50,539 nucleotides of DNA from an uncultured Bacteroidales bacterium. GTDB taxonomy: Bacteria; Bacteroidota; Bacteroidia; Bacteroidales; Muribaculaceae. The stretch lies in NCBI GenBank assembly GCA_947072905.1, contig CAMTKF010000013.1, positions 1 through 50,539 of the forward strand. Reading direction: 5' to 3'. The position numbers were made by a program, and so were the translations under genes. Positions 17,581-25,851 of the stretch are shown here, piece by piece (within the stretch, counting starts at the first letter, position 1; the number at the start of each line of letters is the position of its first letter). The notes under the pieces are model-generated. The model did not search any database. It saw only the letters and a program-made list of their open reading frames with translations, and was not told the DNA's origin.

Positions 17581-20500
17581 ATGCGTGCGCGAATATTACG
17601 ACTATTGCCCCTGATAGCTGTAGCCATTGTCATGGCTATGGCTGCCGTGTCGTGTTCGCCCCGCAAGAATACAGCAGCCACCCGCCGCTATCAGGCTTTT
17701 ATCACCAAGTACAATATCTACTATAACGGAGATGTGCACTACAAGGAGACTCTCAAGGATATGGAAGATAAGTATGAGGATGATTACTCGCAGCTGGTGC
17801 TGATGCACCCCATCGAGGCCAAGGGCAATACCGACGCCCCGCAGCCCAACGGCAATTTTGACCGCTCGATACAGAAAGGACAGAAGGCCATACAGCTGCG
17901 CTCCATACGTAAGCGCCCTGCCAACAAGGGTAAATCAACCCCCGAAAAAAAGGCATGGCTCAAACGCGACGAGTACAATCCGTTTCTGCACAATGCCTGG
18001 ATGATGATGGGGCGAGGACAGTACTTCAACGGCGACTTCCTGGGCGCGGCATCCACATTTTTCTACGTAGTCAAGCACTTCACATGGCTGCCGGCCACGG
18101 TTACCGAGGCCGAATTGTGGCAGGCGCGGTCGTATGTGTCGCTCGACTGGCTATTTGAGGCCGAGATCATACTCAACAGGATAAAGCCCGAGCAGCTCAC
18201 CAATTCCACACTTAAGGAGTTATACAACTTTGTAAAGGCCGACTATTACATACATTCCGATGAGCTTGAGGCATCATTGCCCTTCCTTAAAGAGGCCATA
18301 CGCATGGCCGACGGTGCGCAGAAGACGCGATTGCGTTTTCTGCTCGGACAGGTGTATGCACGCCTTGGCGACAAGGCCGCAGCATACGAGGCCTTCAAAG
18401 AAGCAGGCAGCGCGTCGTCGGCATCATACCGCACCAAGTTCAATGCCCGTATAAAACAGAGCGAGGTGTACAGCGGCACGGATATAGAACCCGAAGTCAA
18501 GGCCCTGCAGCGCATGATACGCTACGACCGCAACAAGGAGTATCTTGACCAGGTGTATTATGCCATAGGCAACCTCTATCTGTCGCGCGGCGACACATTA
18601 CATGCTATTGATAATTACATACTTGCCGCCGAAAAGTCAACCCGCAACGGCATCGACAAAGCCATCTCGCAGATTACCCTCGGCAACTTGTATTTCGAGC
18701 GCCACGAGTATGACAAGGCGCAGCCGTGCTATGCCGAGGCCGTGCCGCAGCTGCCCAAGGATTATCCCGACTACAAACTGCTGGTGCGCCGCAGCGATGT
18801 GCTCGACGAACTGGCTGTGTATGCCCAGAATGTATCCTTGCAGGATTCTCTGCTCAGGCTCGCCGCCATGACGCCCGAACAGCGTATGGAGATTATCAAC
18901 AAGATAATTGACGAGCTTAAAAAGAAAGAAAAAGAGGAAGCTGAGGCTGCCGAGCGCGAGGAATATCTGGCCAATCAGGCCGCGCAGGGCAATCAGCTTC
19001 AAGACAATAACACCAATTCTTTCCAGATCAATACCGACAACTCATGGTATTTCTATAACACCGCCACCAAAAACGCCGGTAAAACCGAATTCCAGCGCAG
19101 ATGGGGCGCGCGCAAACTTGAGGATAACTGGCGCCGACGCAACAAGAGCCAGTTCAATGCCGACGAATGGAATCAGGCGGCAGCTACCGATACCGAAGAG
19201 AGCGAGGAAGTGGAAAATGAAGCCGAATCGGATGAAAAGACCGATGACGAGAACAAGGAGGCCGACCATTCCACCGATCCTCATTATCCCGAGTATTATC
19301 TGGCGCAGATTCCCGAGACTCCCGAGCAGAAAGCCACTGCCAATGAGGTGATACAGGAAGGCCTGTACAATATGGGTGTCATACTCAAGGACAAGCTTGA
19401 AGACTTTGCGGCAGCCCGTGCCGAGTTTGACCGGCTTATGAAGGATTATCCCGACAATATCTACAGGCTCGAGGTGTACTACAATCTGTATCTGATGTAT
19501 GCGCGTCAGGGCGACCTCGCTATGGCCGAGCACTATCGCCGTTTGCTGGTCGATGAATTCCCCGACTCGCCATACGGCCAGGCCATGCGCGATCCCAAGT
19601 ATCTCGATAATTTGCGTCGGATGGATCAGGTGCAACAGCAGCTATATGATTCGGCATACGATGCCTACCTCAACAACCGCAATGAGGAGGTACACGCGGC
19701 ATACACCACCATGATGGATAAATATCCGTTGAGCAAGATAATGCCCAAGTTCATGTTCCTGCATGCCTTGGCCTACGTCACAGATAAGAAGCCCGATGAG
19801 TTCAATGCCGTATTGCGTGAGCTTCTCGAACGCTATCCCGATACCGACATCACACCCATAGCCTCGGCATGGCTCAAAGGCATGGCTCAAGGACGCAAGT
19901 TGCAGGAAGGGTCGGGCGGCAATATGCGTGGTATGATATGGGACATGCGTCTGGGCAACGACTCAACTGCTGTGGCCGATGGTGAGGCTGCATTTGAAAT
20001 CAAGCCCGACGACAAACTGCTTCTGGTAATGACATTTGCCACCGACCAAGTGTCGACCAATGAGCTGCTGTACGAACTGGCGCGCCATAACTTCAAATCG
20101 TTTGTAGTGAAGGACTTCGACCTCGAACCGATTAACTACGGACTGCTCGGTATGATAGTGATACACGATTTCGACTCAATGAACGAACTCGAGCATTACC
20201 GCAAGGTAATGACCAATTCTACAGACTTCAAGCTGCCGGCCGGTGTGCGCCCGGTAGTGATAAGCGAACCCAACTTCTCAATCCTGATAAGCGAGGGACG
20301 CTCGTTTGATGATTATTTCCGTTTTCTTCAGGAGCAGAATGCCGCAGAAGCCGAGTTGTGGGCCGGCCCGCCGCCCGTGCCGCCTGTTGAGGAAGAATCA
20401 ATGGAATCGGTTCAAGAAGTGCCGGACGTTGAAAATACTCAGGATACAAATGAGGAATCACCGGCACGCGATGAAGAGCCGCTTCCGCAGCCCATATCTC

Positions 20501-20727
20501 CGGCTCCCGAGCCTAAACATGCGCCGGCCGATACAATAAAAGCTCCGGTTGTTGCTCCCGTGCCGGCCACTGTGCCCGCAGCCAAGCCCGACAGCGTGCC
20601 GCAGCCTGCTGCCAAGCCTGCACCCGCACCTAAGCAAACACCGGTGATAGTGCCTGTTCCAACCAAACAGAATATGCCTGTCTACGACCCGGGCAGCGAG
20701 GGCGACGACGATCCGTTGCTCGAATGA
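17581..20727 (+). CDS. porW: Type IX secretion lipoprotein PorW/SprE
   Basis: The ATG at 17581 gives a 1048-residue lipoprotein (AAVSC, Cys21). TPR-like helical repeats fill about 40-430 and again about 610-800. Between them are a charged KKKEKEEAEAAERE coiled stretch and the family hallmark SWYFYN...EFQRRWGARKLEDNWRRRNKSQF (about 500-545). An acidic linker follows, and the C-terminus is a long Pro/Ala-rich tail (from about 920). PorW (P. gingivalis) / SprE (Flavobacterium) is a periplasmic lipoprotein needed for T9SS protein export. It lies 59 bases upstream of porX, which encodes a T9SS regulator. The tail is low complexity and may vary between strains. Confidence 0.9.
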   Translation: MRARILRLLPLIAVAIVMAMAAVSCSPRKNTAATRRYQAFITKYNIYYNGDVHYKETLKDMEDKYEDDYSQLVLMHPIEAKGNTDAPQPNGNFDRSIQKGQKAIQLRSIRKRPANKGKSTPEKKAWLKRDEYNPFLHNAWMMMGRGQYFNGDFLGAASTFFYVVKHFTWLPATVTEAELWQARSYVSLDWLFEAEIILNRIKPEQLTNSTLKELYNFVKADYYIHSDELEASLPFLKEAIRMADGAQKTRLRFLLGQVYARLGDKAAAYEAFKEAGSASSASYRTKFNARIKQSEVYSGTDIEPEVKALQRMIRYDRNKEYLDQVYYAIGNLYLSRGDTLHAIDNYILAAEKSTRNGIDKAISQITLGNLYFERHEYDKAQPCYAEAVPQLPKDYPDYKLLVRRSDVLDELAVYAQNVSLQDSLLRLAAMTPEQRMEIINKIIDELKKKEKEEAEAAEREEYLANQAAQGNQLQDNNTNSFQINTDNSWYFYNTATKNAGKTEFQRRWGARKLEDNWRRRNKSQFNADEWNQAAATDTEESEEVENEAESDEKTDDENKEADHSTDPHYPEYYLAQIPETPEQKATANEVIQEGLYNMGVILKDKLEDFAAARAEFDRLMKDYPDNIYRLEVYYNLYLMYARQGDLAMAEHYRRLLVDEFPDSPYGQAMRDPKYLDNLRRMDQVQQQLYDSAYDAYLNNRNEEVHAAYTTMMDKYPLSKIMPKFMFLHALAYVTDKKPDEFNAVLRELLERYPDTDITPIASAWLKGMAQGRKLQEGSGGNMRGMIWDMRLGNDSTAVADGEAAFEIKPDDKLLLVMTFATDQVSTNELLYELARHNFKSFVVKDFDLEPINYGLLGMIVIHDFDSMNELEHYRKVMTNSTDFKLPAGVRPVVISEPNFSILISEGRSFDDYFRFLQEQNAAEAELWAGPPPVPPVEEESMESVQEVPDVENTQDTNEESPARDEEPLPQPISPAPEPKHAPADTIKAPVVAPVPATVPAAKPDSVPQPAAKPAPAPKQTPVIVPVPTKQNMPVYDPGSEGDDDPLLE

Positions 20728-20749
20728 TCGGTTGATGTGATACATACGC

Positions 20750-20780
20750 TTGAATAATTGTTCAAAATTTACTAACTTTG
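20750..20780 (+). promoter_or_regulatory. Promoter of porX-tsaE-birA, possibly leaderless
   Basis: TTG (20750-20752), 20 bases, then TAACTTTG (20773-20780). The porX ATG begins at 20787, only 6 bases past the -7 box, so the mRNA may start at or next to the start codon. Confidence 0.65.
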
Positions 20781-20786
20781 TGCATT

Positions 20787-22337
20787 ATGAGCAATAATCC
20801 CCAAATACTCTGGGCTGACGACGAGATAGATCTGTTGAAGCCACATCTTATGTTTCTGCGTGCGCGCGGTTACGAAGTGACCACCGCCACCGACGGCCAC
20901 GATGCCCTTGAACTGATAGAGAGGCAGCCGTTCGACCTGATCATACTCGACGAGAACATGCCGGGCCTTACCGGGCTTGAGACTTTGGGACGCATCAAAC
21001 AGCGCCTTCCGCATATCCCCGTGATAATGATCACCAAGAGCGAGGAGGAGAATATAATGAATCAGGCAATAGGCAACAAGATTGCCGACTACCTGATAAA
21101 ACCCGTAAATCCCAATCAGATTCTGATAGCTCTGAAGCGCTTGTTGCATTCAGAGAAGCTGGTGAGCGAACAGGCTACCCGCGACTATCGCGAGGACTTC
21201 ATGCAGCTGGCTTCGCTGATTAATACGGCCAACTCAATGGACGACTGGAAGGAGCTGTATGCCAAGTTGGTGTATCGCGAGATGGAACTGGCCGGCACCT
21301 CCACAAATATGGACGAACTGCTCGAACAGCAGAAAACCGAGGCTAATAACGAATTTGCCAAATGGATACGCCGCAACTATGCCAGATGGATGCCTCAGCC
21401 CGATGAGAAAGCACCGCTGATGAGCCCGCGGATTTTTCCGGACAAGGTTTTTCCGCTGCTCGACAAGGGCGAGAAAGTTTTCTTCATTCTCATTGACAAC
21501 TTCCGCCTTGACCAGTGGCGCACCATACAGCCCTTGCTTGCCGACCAGTTTGTGATTGAGGAAGAAATATATACGTCGATTCTGCCTACCGCAACCCAGT
21601 ATGCCCGCAATGCCATATTCTCGGGTCTGATGCCCGAACAGATAGCACGACTGTTCCCGGATCTGTGGGTTGATGAAGAAGCCGAGGAAGGCAAGAACCT
21701 GAATGAATCGCCACTGATAGAAACACAACTCAAACGCTACCGCCGCAACTTCAAGTTCTCGTATAATAAAATCAACGACTCTGTTTCGGGCGAAAGGCTG
21801 ATGAGAGATTTCAACTCGTTGGTAAACAACGATCTCAACGTTATAGTGCTCAACTTTATAGACATGCTCTCGCATGCCCGCACCGAGTCGAGAATGATAC
21901 GCGAGCTTGCCTCGACCAACGCCGCATACCGCTCCATCACCGAGTCGTGGTTCAAGCATTCGTCGGCCATAGAGCTGTTTCGCAAGATAGCTTCTACCGG
22001 CGCTAAAATCATACTCACCACCGACCACGGCACCATACGCGTCGACAGCCCCATAAAGGTGATAGGCGACAAGAATACCAATACAAATCTGCGATATAAG
22101 GTAGGCAAAAACTTGTCTTACAACCCCAAACAGGTATATGAGATAAAGCGGCCGTCAGACTTCGGTCTGCCTTCGCCCAATGTGTCGTCGGCCTACATAT
22201 TCGCCCTGGGGCATGAATTCTTTGCATATCCCAACAATTATAATTACTACGTACAATATTACACAGGAACATTTCAACACGGAGGTATATCCATGGAAGA
22301 AATGCTCGTGCCACTTATAACCCTTGTATCAAAATAA
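20787..22337 (+). CDS. porX: PorX, response regulator with PglZ/alkaline phosphatase-type effector
   Basis: The ATG at 20787 gives 516 residues. A receiver domain (1-125) has the acidic pocket WADDE (10-14), the phosphoacceptor Asp55 in LIILDENMPG and the Lys in YLIKPVNP (about 108). A helical linker leads to a PglZ-type domain (about 205-510) with metal-site motifs FFILIDNFRLDQW and ILTTDHGTIRVDSP. PorX with the histidine kinase PorY controls T9SS genes in P. gingivalis, and its effector domain acts as a zinc-dependent phosphodiesterase on oligonucleotides. No PorY is in the window. Its stop codon overlaps the tsaE start (TAATG). Confidence 0.93.
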   Translation: MSNNPQILWADDEIDLLKPHLMFLRARGYEVTTATDGHDALELIERQPFDLIILDENMPGLTGLETLGRIKQRLPHIPVIMITKSEEENIMNQAIGNKIADYLIKPVNPNQILIALKRLLHSEKLVSEQATRDYREDFMQLASLINTANSMDDWKELYAKLVYREMELAGTSTNMDELLEQQKTEANNEFAKWIRRNYARWMPQPDEKAPLMSPRIFPDKVFPLLDKGEKVFFILIDNFRLDQWRTIQPLLADQFVIEEEIYTSILPTATQYARNAIFSGLMPEQIARLFPDLWVDEEAEEGKNLNESPLIETQLKRYRRNFKFSYNKINDSVSGERLMRDFNSLVNNDLNVIVLNFIDMLSHARTESRMIRELASTNAAYRSITESWFKHSSAIELFRKIASTGAKIILTTDHGTIRVDSPIKVIGDKNTNTNLRYKVGKNLSYNPKQVYEIKRPSDFGLPSPNVSSAYIFALGHEFFAYPNNYNYYVQYYTGTFQHGGISMEEMLVPLITLVSK

Positions 22338-22774
22338 TGTCACAGACTATCATTCACATAGCTACCGGCAACGATGTGGCCGAAGCTGCCCGCAAGTTTG
22401 TAGAACTAATGGGCGATGAGACAGTATATACTTTCACCGGCGAGATGGGTGCCGGCAAGACTACTTTCATCTCGGCACTCGTAACAGCGCTGGGCGTTGA
22501 CCCCGAAGAAGCCAATTCGCCGTCGTTTGCCATTGCCAACGAATATCGTTCGGAGACTACCGCCGAGCTGATGTACCACTTTGACCTCTACCGCCTTGAA
22601 ACCCTTGAAGAAGTGCTTGATATCGGTTTTGAGGATTATCTTGATTCAGGAGCATTGTGCTTCATAGAATGGCCCGAAAAGGTGGTTGATATCCTGCCCG
22701 ACGATACAGTGCATGTAAGCGTGCGTGTGAACGACGACCATTCACGCGACATTATCGTTGAAAAGCCCGAGTGA
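22337..22774 (+). CDS. tsaE: tRNA N6-threonylcarbamoyladenosine biosynthesis ATPase TsaE
   Basis: A 145-residue P-loop protein with Walker A GEMGAGKTTF (about 34-43) and the family features SPSFAIANEY and FDLYRLE. TsaE works with TsaB and TsaD to make t6A37 on ANN-reading tRNAs in the cytoplasm. The start shares one base with the porX stop and the stop shares one base with birA (TGATG), so porX-tsaE-birA should be translated from a single transcript. The length is normal. Confidence 0.95.
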   Translation: MSQTIIHIATGNDVAEAARKFVELMGDETVYTFTGEMGAGKTTFISALVTALGVDPEEANSPSFAIANEYRSETTAELMYHFDLYRLETLEEVLDIGFEDYLDSGALCFIEWPEKVVDILPDDTVHVSVRVNDDHSRDIIVEKPE

Positions 22775-23517
22775 TGGCAATCAGATGGCTCGACAGCGCC
22801 ACATCAACCAATACCTTGATGGCGGCTGATGCCGGCAGCTACGCACACGGCGATGTTCTGGCAGTGCGGGAGCAGACCGCCGGACGCGGACAGCGCGGCA
22901 ATTCGTGGGAGACGGAGCCGGGCAAAAACCTGACTTTCTCGCTGATGCTGCGCCCGCGGGCTTTGCGTGCCGCCGACGCTTTTCTGCTGTCCATGACGGT
23001 ATCGGTAGGCATAGTCAAAGCTCTGCGACGTATTCTCGGTATTGAAATTCAGCTCAAGTGGCCCAATGATATTTATGCGGGCGACTTGAAGTTGGCCGGC
23101 ATATTGATTGAAAATTCCTTTGCCGGAAATATGCTCGGACATGCGGTGATTGGTATAGGCCTTAATGTTAATCAAATGCGCTTTTGCAGCGATGCCCCGA
23201 ATCCGGTGTCGATGGCGCAGCTTGCCGGTCATGAATTTGACCTCGATGAAGTGTTGGATGCTGTAACAAAAGAAATTGTTGCCGAATTTGATACCTTCCA
23301 AAGCAACCCTGATGTTGATACGCTCACGTCAACATATTCTTCAATGCTGTGGCGCCGTACAGGCGTGTGGCCCTGGCACGACAATCTGCGCGATGAGATT
23401 GTAGAGGCCGCAATACTCGAAGTCGCCCCAACAGGCCACCTCACTCTCGACCTCACCCCTCCCCGTACCTACGCTTTTAAAGAAGTAGCAGCGATATTGG
23501 ATTACTCTCACAAATAA
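22774..23517 (+). CDS. birA: Biotin-[acetyl-CoA-carboxylase] ligase
   Basis: A 247-residue class I biotin protein ligase without the N-terminal HTH domain of E. coli BirA, so it should not act as a biotin-operon repressor. The active-site GRGQRGNSWE (about 38-47) and KWPNDIYAGDLKLAGIL (about 92-108) motifs are present. It attaches biotin via biotinyl-AMP to carboxylase subunits. The ATG at 22774 overlaps the tsaE stop by one base. An in-frame GTG three bases earlier is less likely. Confidence 0.94.
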   Translation: MAIRWLDSATSTNTLMAADAGSYAHGDVLAVREQTAGRGQRGNSWETEPGKNLTFSLMLRPRALRAADAFLLSMTVSVGIVKALRRILGIEIQLKWPNDIYAGDLKLAGILIENSFAGNMLGHAVIGIGLNVNQMRFCSDAPNPVSMAQLAGHEFDLDEVLDAVTKEIVAEFDTFQSNPDVDTLTSTYSSMLWRRTGVWPWHDNLRDEIVEAAILEVAPTGHLTLDLTPPRTYAFKEVAAILDYSHK

Positions 23518-23529
23518 AACCGGATTTTC

Positions 23530-23560
23530 TTGGAAATTCGGCTTTCGGCTTGTATTTTTG
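23530..23560 (+). promoter_or_regulatory. Promoter of the GH29 gene
   Basis: TTG (23530-23532), 20 bases, then TATTTTTG (23553-23560). The start codon lies 15 bases after the -7 box. Confidence 0.7.
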
Positions 23561-23575
23561 TAAAAAAATACTGCC

Positions 23576-24895
23576 ATGAAAAAATTAATGCTTTTCGCGC
23601 TGTGTCTGACATTTATCAGTAAGTGTATAAGTGCGGCCGGGAATGAGATTGAGTATAAGTATGAACCTACTCCCGAAATTCTGAAGGCTCAGAAGGAATT
23701 TTCCGACAACGGATTCGGAATCTTCATCCACTGGGGTATATACAGTATGTTCGGCCAGGGTGAATGGTATCTGAACTACGGTCCCAAGGCTGATGAGTAT
23801 GCCAAGGCTGCCGCCGGATTTTATCCTGCCCGCTTCGATGCTTCAGAGTGGGTCAAGGCTTTTAAGGATGCCGGCGCGCGATACGTAACGTTTACTTCAC
23901 GTCACCACGACGGCTTCTCGATGTTCGGCACCGGGCAGTCGGATTATAACATAGTGGATGCTACCCCTTTCAAGCGGGATGTACTCAAAGAGCTGGCCGA
24001 TGAGTGCGGCAAGCAGGGGCTGAAGCTGCATCTTTATTATTCTCATATTGACTGGACTCGTCCCGATTATCCTTCGGGACGCACCGGTTTGACAACCGGC
24101 CGCGACTCTACGCTGCGCGACTGGCCCAAGTATTACGATTTCATGAACCGTCAGCTGCGCGAACTGCTCACCAACTACGGGCCTATAGGCGCTATATGGT
24201 TTGACGGCTGGTGGGATCATGATTTCGAAGCCGATAAGTTTGATTGGCAGCTGCCGCAGCAGTATGCTATGATTCATGAACTGCAACCGGCGTGTCTAAT
24301 AGCCAACAACCATCATGAGAATGTATTTCCGGGCGAGAATATCCAGATTTTCGAACGCGATGTGCCCGGCGAGAATACTGCCGGATATTCAAGTCAGGAC
24401 ATCTCGTCGCTGCCGCTCGAGATGTGCCAGACCATGAACGGCATGTGGGGTTATAAAGTCGTGGATCAAAATTACAAGAGTGTTGCCCAACTGATACATC
24501 TGCTGGTCAAGGCTCGTGGCATAGGGTCGAATGTATTGCTCAATATAGGCCCGCAGCCCAGCGGTGAACTGCCGGCGGCTGCCCTCGAACGTCTCAAAGG
24601 CATAGGCGAGTGGATGAATAAATACGGCGAGACATACTATGCTGCGTCGCCAAGCGATTTCCCTGCACAGTCATGGGGAACTTCCACTCGCAAGGGCAAT
24701 AAAATATATGTGCATATATTGTCGGCTGAAGGCACTGAAATTAATGTGCCAACTTCGGCCAAGGTGAAGAGTGCTCGTACATTTGATGACGGAAGTAAAG
24801 TCAAATTCACCCGTAACAAGGATAAAGGCATCACTATGCATCTAGACACTATTCCCGATGCAATTGACCATATTGTGGAACTTGAAATCGAATAA
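23576..24895 (+). CDS. Alpha-L-fucosidase, glycoside hydrolase family 29
   Basis: A 439-residue secreted enzyme with a signal peptide (1-21). The N-terminal (beta/alpha)8-like catalytic domain includes FGIFIHWGIYSMFG (about 47-60), TSRHHDGF (about 107-114) and the nucleophile region IWFDGWWDHD with Asp210. A short beta domain closes the protein. GH29 enzymes retain configuration and release alpha-linked L-fucose from mucin, milk or plant glycans. The full-length match and intact nucleophile suggest activity. It is the second fucosidase in the window after GH95 but is in a separate transcription unit. Its stop codon abuts the foldback element. Confidence 0.92.
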   Translation: MKKLMLFALCLTFISKCISAAGNEIEYKYEPTPEILKAQKEFSDNGFGIFIHWGIYSMFGQGEWYLNYGPKADEYAKAAAGFYPARFDASEWVKAFKDAGARYVTFTSRHHDGFSMFGTGQSDYNIVDATPFKRDVLKELADECGKQGLKLHLYYSHIDWTRPDYPSGRTGLTTGRDSTLRDWPKYYDFMNRQLRELLTNYGPIGAIWFDGWWDHDFEADKFDWQLPQQYAMIHELQPACLIANNHHENVFPGENIQIFERDVPGENTAGYSSQDISSLPLEMCQTMNGMWGYKVVDQNYKSVAQLIHLLVKARGIGSNVLLNIGPQPSGELPAAALERLKGIGEWMNKYGETYYAASPSDFPAQSWGTSTRKGNKIYVHILSAEGTEINVPTSAKVKSARTFDDGSKVKFTRNKDKGITMHLDTIPDAIDHIVELEIE

Positions 24896-25102
24896 GAGTG
24901 TGTTTGAATTTAACACACAAAAAATGATTATATTAAAGAATAGAACATAGTATGAATAAGTTTCGCATTAATCTTGAGGCCAATTACGGTGCTTTTTCCA
25001 CCGTTCATCAGTCACGTAGCTCGCTACGCTCCTTCTTCACGCTGAAAAAATCTCCCGTAATTTTCTCTCAAGCTTAATACGAGTTAAATCCAAACACACT
25101 CT
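24895..25102. mobile_element. 208-bp foldback (MITE-like) element
   Basis: Terminal inverted repeats AGAGTGTGTTTGAATTTAA (24895-24913) and its complement (25084-25102) match at 18 of 19 bases. TAA stands on both sides if the element is taken as 24896-25101, a possible target duplication, although one copy is the GH29 stop codon. The interior is also palindromic: TTAATCTTGAG with CTCAAGCTTAA, AATTACGG with CCGTAATT, and a centre CGTAGC-TC-GCTACG (around 25014-25027). The whole can fold into a long imperfect hairpin. It carries no transposase, so it would need one in trans. Confidence 0.75.
24952..25077 (+). CDS. 41-codon ORF inside the foldback element
   Basis: An ATG-started ORF of 41 codons fills the palindromic core (start MNKFRINLEANYGAF, end SPVIFSQA). 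It has no signal peptide or known motif. The coding frame may be a by-product of the repeat. If other copies keep the frame open, it could be a real peptide or a fusion tag added on insertion. I give it low confidence. Confidence 0.25.
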   Translation: MNKFRINLEANYGAFSTVHQSRSSLRSFFTLKKSPVIFSQA

Positions 25103-25105
25103 AAG

Positions 25106-25849
25106 ATGAATCCTGTTTTAGAAATATGTGCCGGAGATGTAGACAGCGTAAGGGCTGCGGCTGCCGGTGGTGCCTCGAGAGTTGAATTATGTTCGGCATT
25201 GAGCGAGGGCGGACTCACCCCCTCGGCGGCGTTGATTGAGTATGCCGTTTCCATGGATAAACTCCGCACCCATGTACTGATACGTCCGCGCACGGGCGAC
25301 TTTCTGTATGACTCGGATGAAGTGGCTGTGATGGAGCGCGATATCGCTATGGCTGTAGAGCTTGGCGCTCACGGTGTTGTTATCGGGGCGCTTACTCCCG
25401 GGGGAGATGTTGACATGGATGTCTGCCGACGGCTGGTGTCTGCCGCCCGCGGACGGTCGGTTACTTTTCATCGTGCGTTTGACAGATGCCGCGATGCTTC
25501 ATCGGCACTTGAAGATATAATCTCACTCGGTTGCGACCGCGTGCTCACATCGGGTCAGGCGTCTGCTGCGCTCGAAGGTGCTGAGACTCTGCGCCGGCTC
25601 GTAGATCAGGCCGCCGGACGTATATGTATAATGCCGGGGGCGGGAGTATCGCCCCATAATGCAGCCGAGATTCTGCGAAAAAGCGGGGCTACGGAGATTC
25701 ATGCCTCGGCACGCAGACCTGTAAGCAGCCGCATGATATATAAAAACGACAAGGTATATATGGGCGCAGCCGATGCCGATGAAAATGAGATATTGGTTAC
25801 TTCGGCTGATGTAGTGGCTGATATTATTAACGCTATAAATAATTTGTAG
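25106..25849 (+). CDS. cutC: CutC family protein
   Basis: A 247-residue TIM-barrel protein opening with LEICAGDVDSVRAAAAGGASRVELCS, the CutC signature (split here only by length: LEICAGDVDS then GGASRVELCS). HVLIRPRTGDF and VTFHRAFD are further family motifs. CutC was linked to copper tolerance in E. coli, but its biochemical role is not settled. It lacks a signal peptide, so it is cytoplasmic. It begins 3 bases after the foldback element and ends 2 bases before the transglutaminase-like gene, so those two are likely cotranscribed. The element may have separated it from the GH29 promoter or brought a new one. Confidence 0.9.
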   Translation: MNPVLEICAGDVDSVRAAAAGGASRVELCSALSEGGLTPSAALIEYAVSMDKLRTHVLIRPRTGDFLYDSDEVAVMERDIAMAVELGAHGVVIGALTPGGDVDMDVCRRLVSAARGRSVTFHRAFDRCRDASSALEDIISLGCDRVLTSGQASAALEGAETLRRLVDQAAGRICIMPGAGVSPHNAAEILRKSGATEIHASARRPVSSRMIYKNDKVYMGAADADENEILVTSADVVADIINAINNL

Positions 25850-25851
25850 AT

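Noticed and set aside
20787-22337. PglZ domain as part of a BREX or Pgl phage-defence system
   Set aside because: The domain is fused to a receiver domain, the gene lies next to porW/sprE, and no BrxC, methylase or Lon-like genes are near; PorX explains it.
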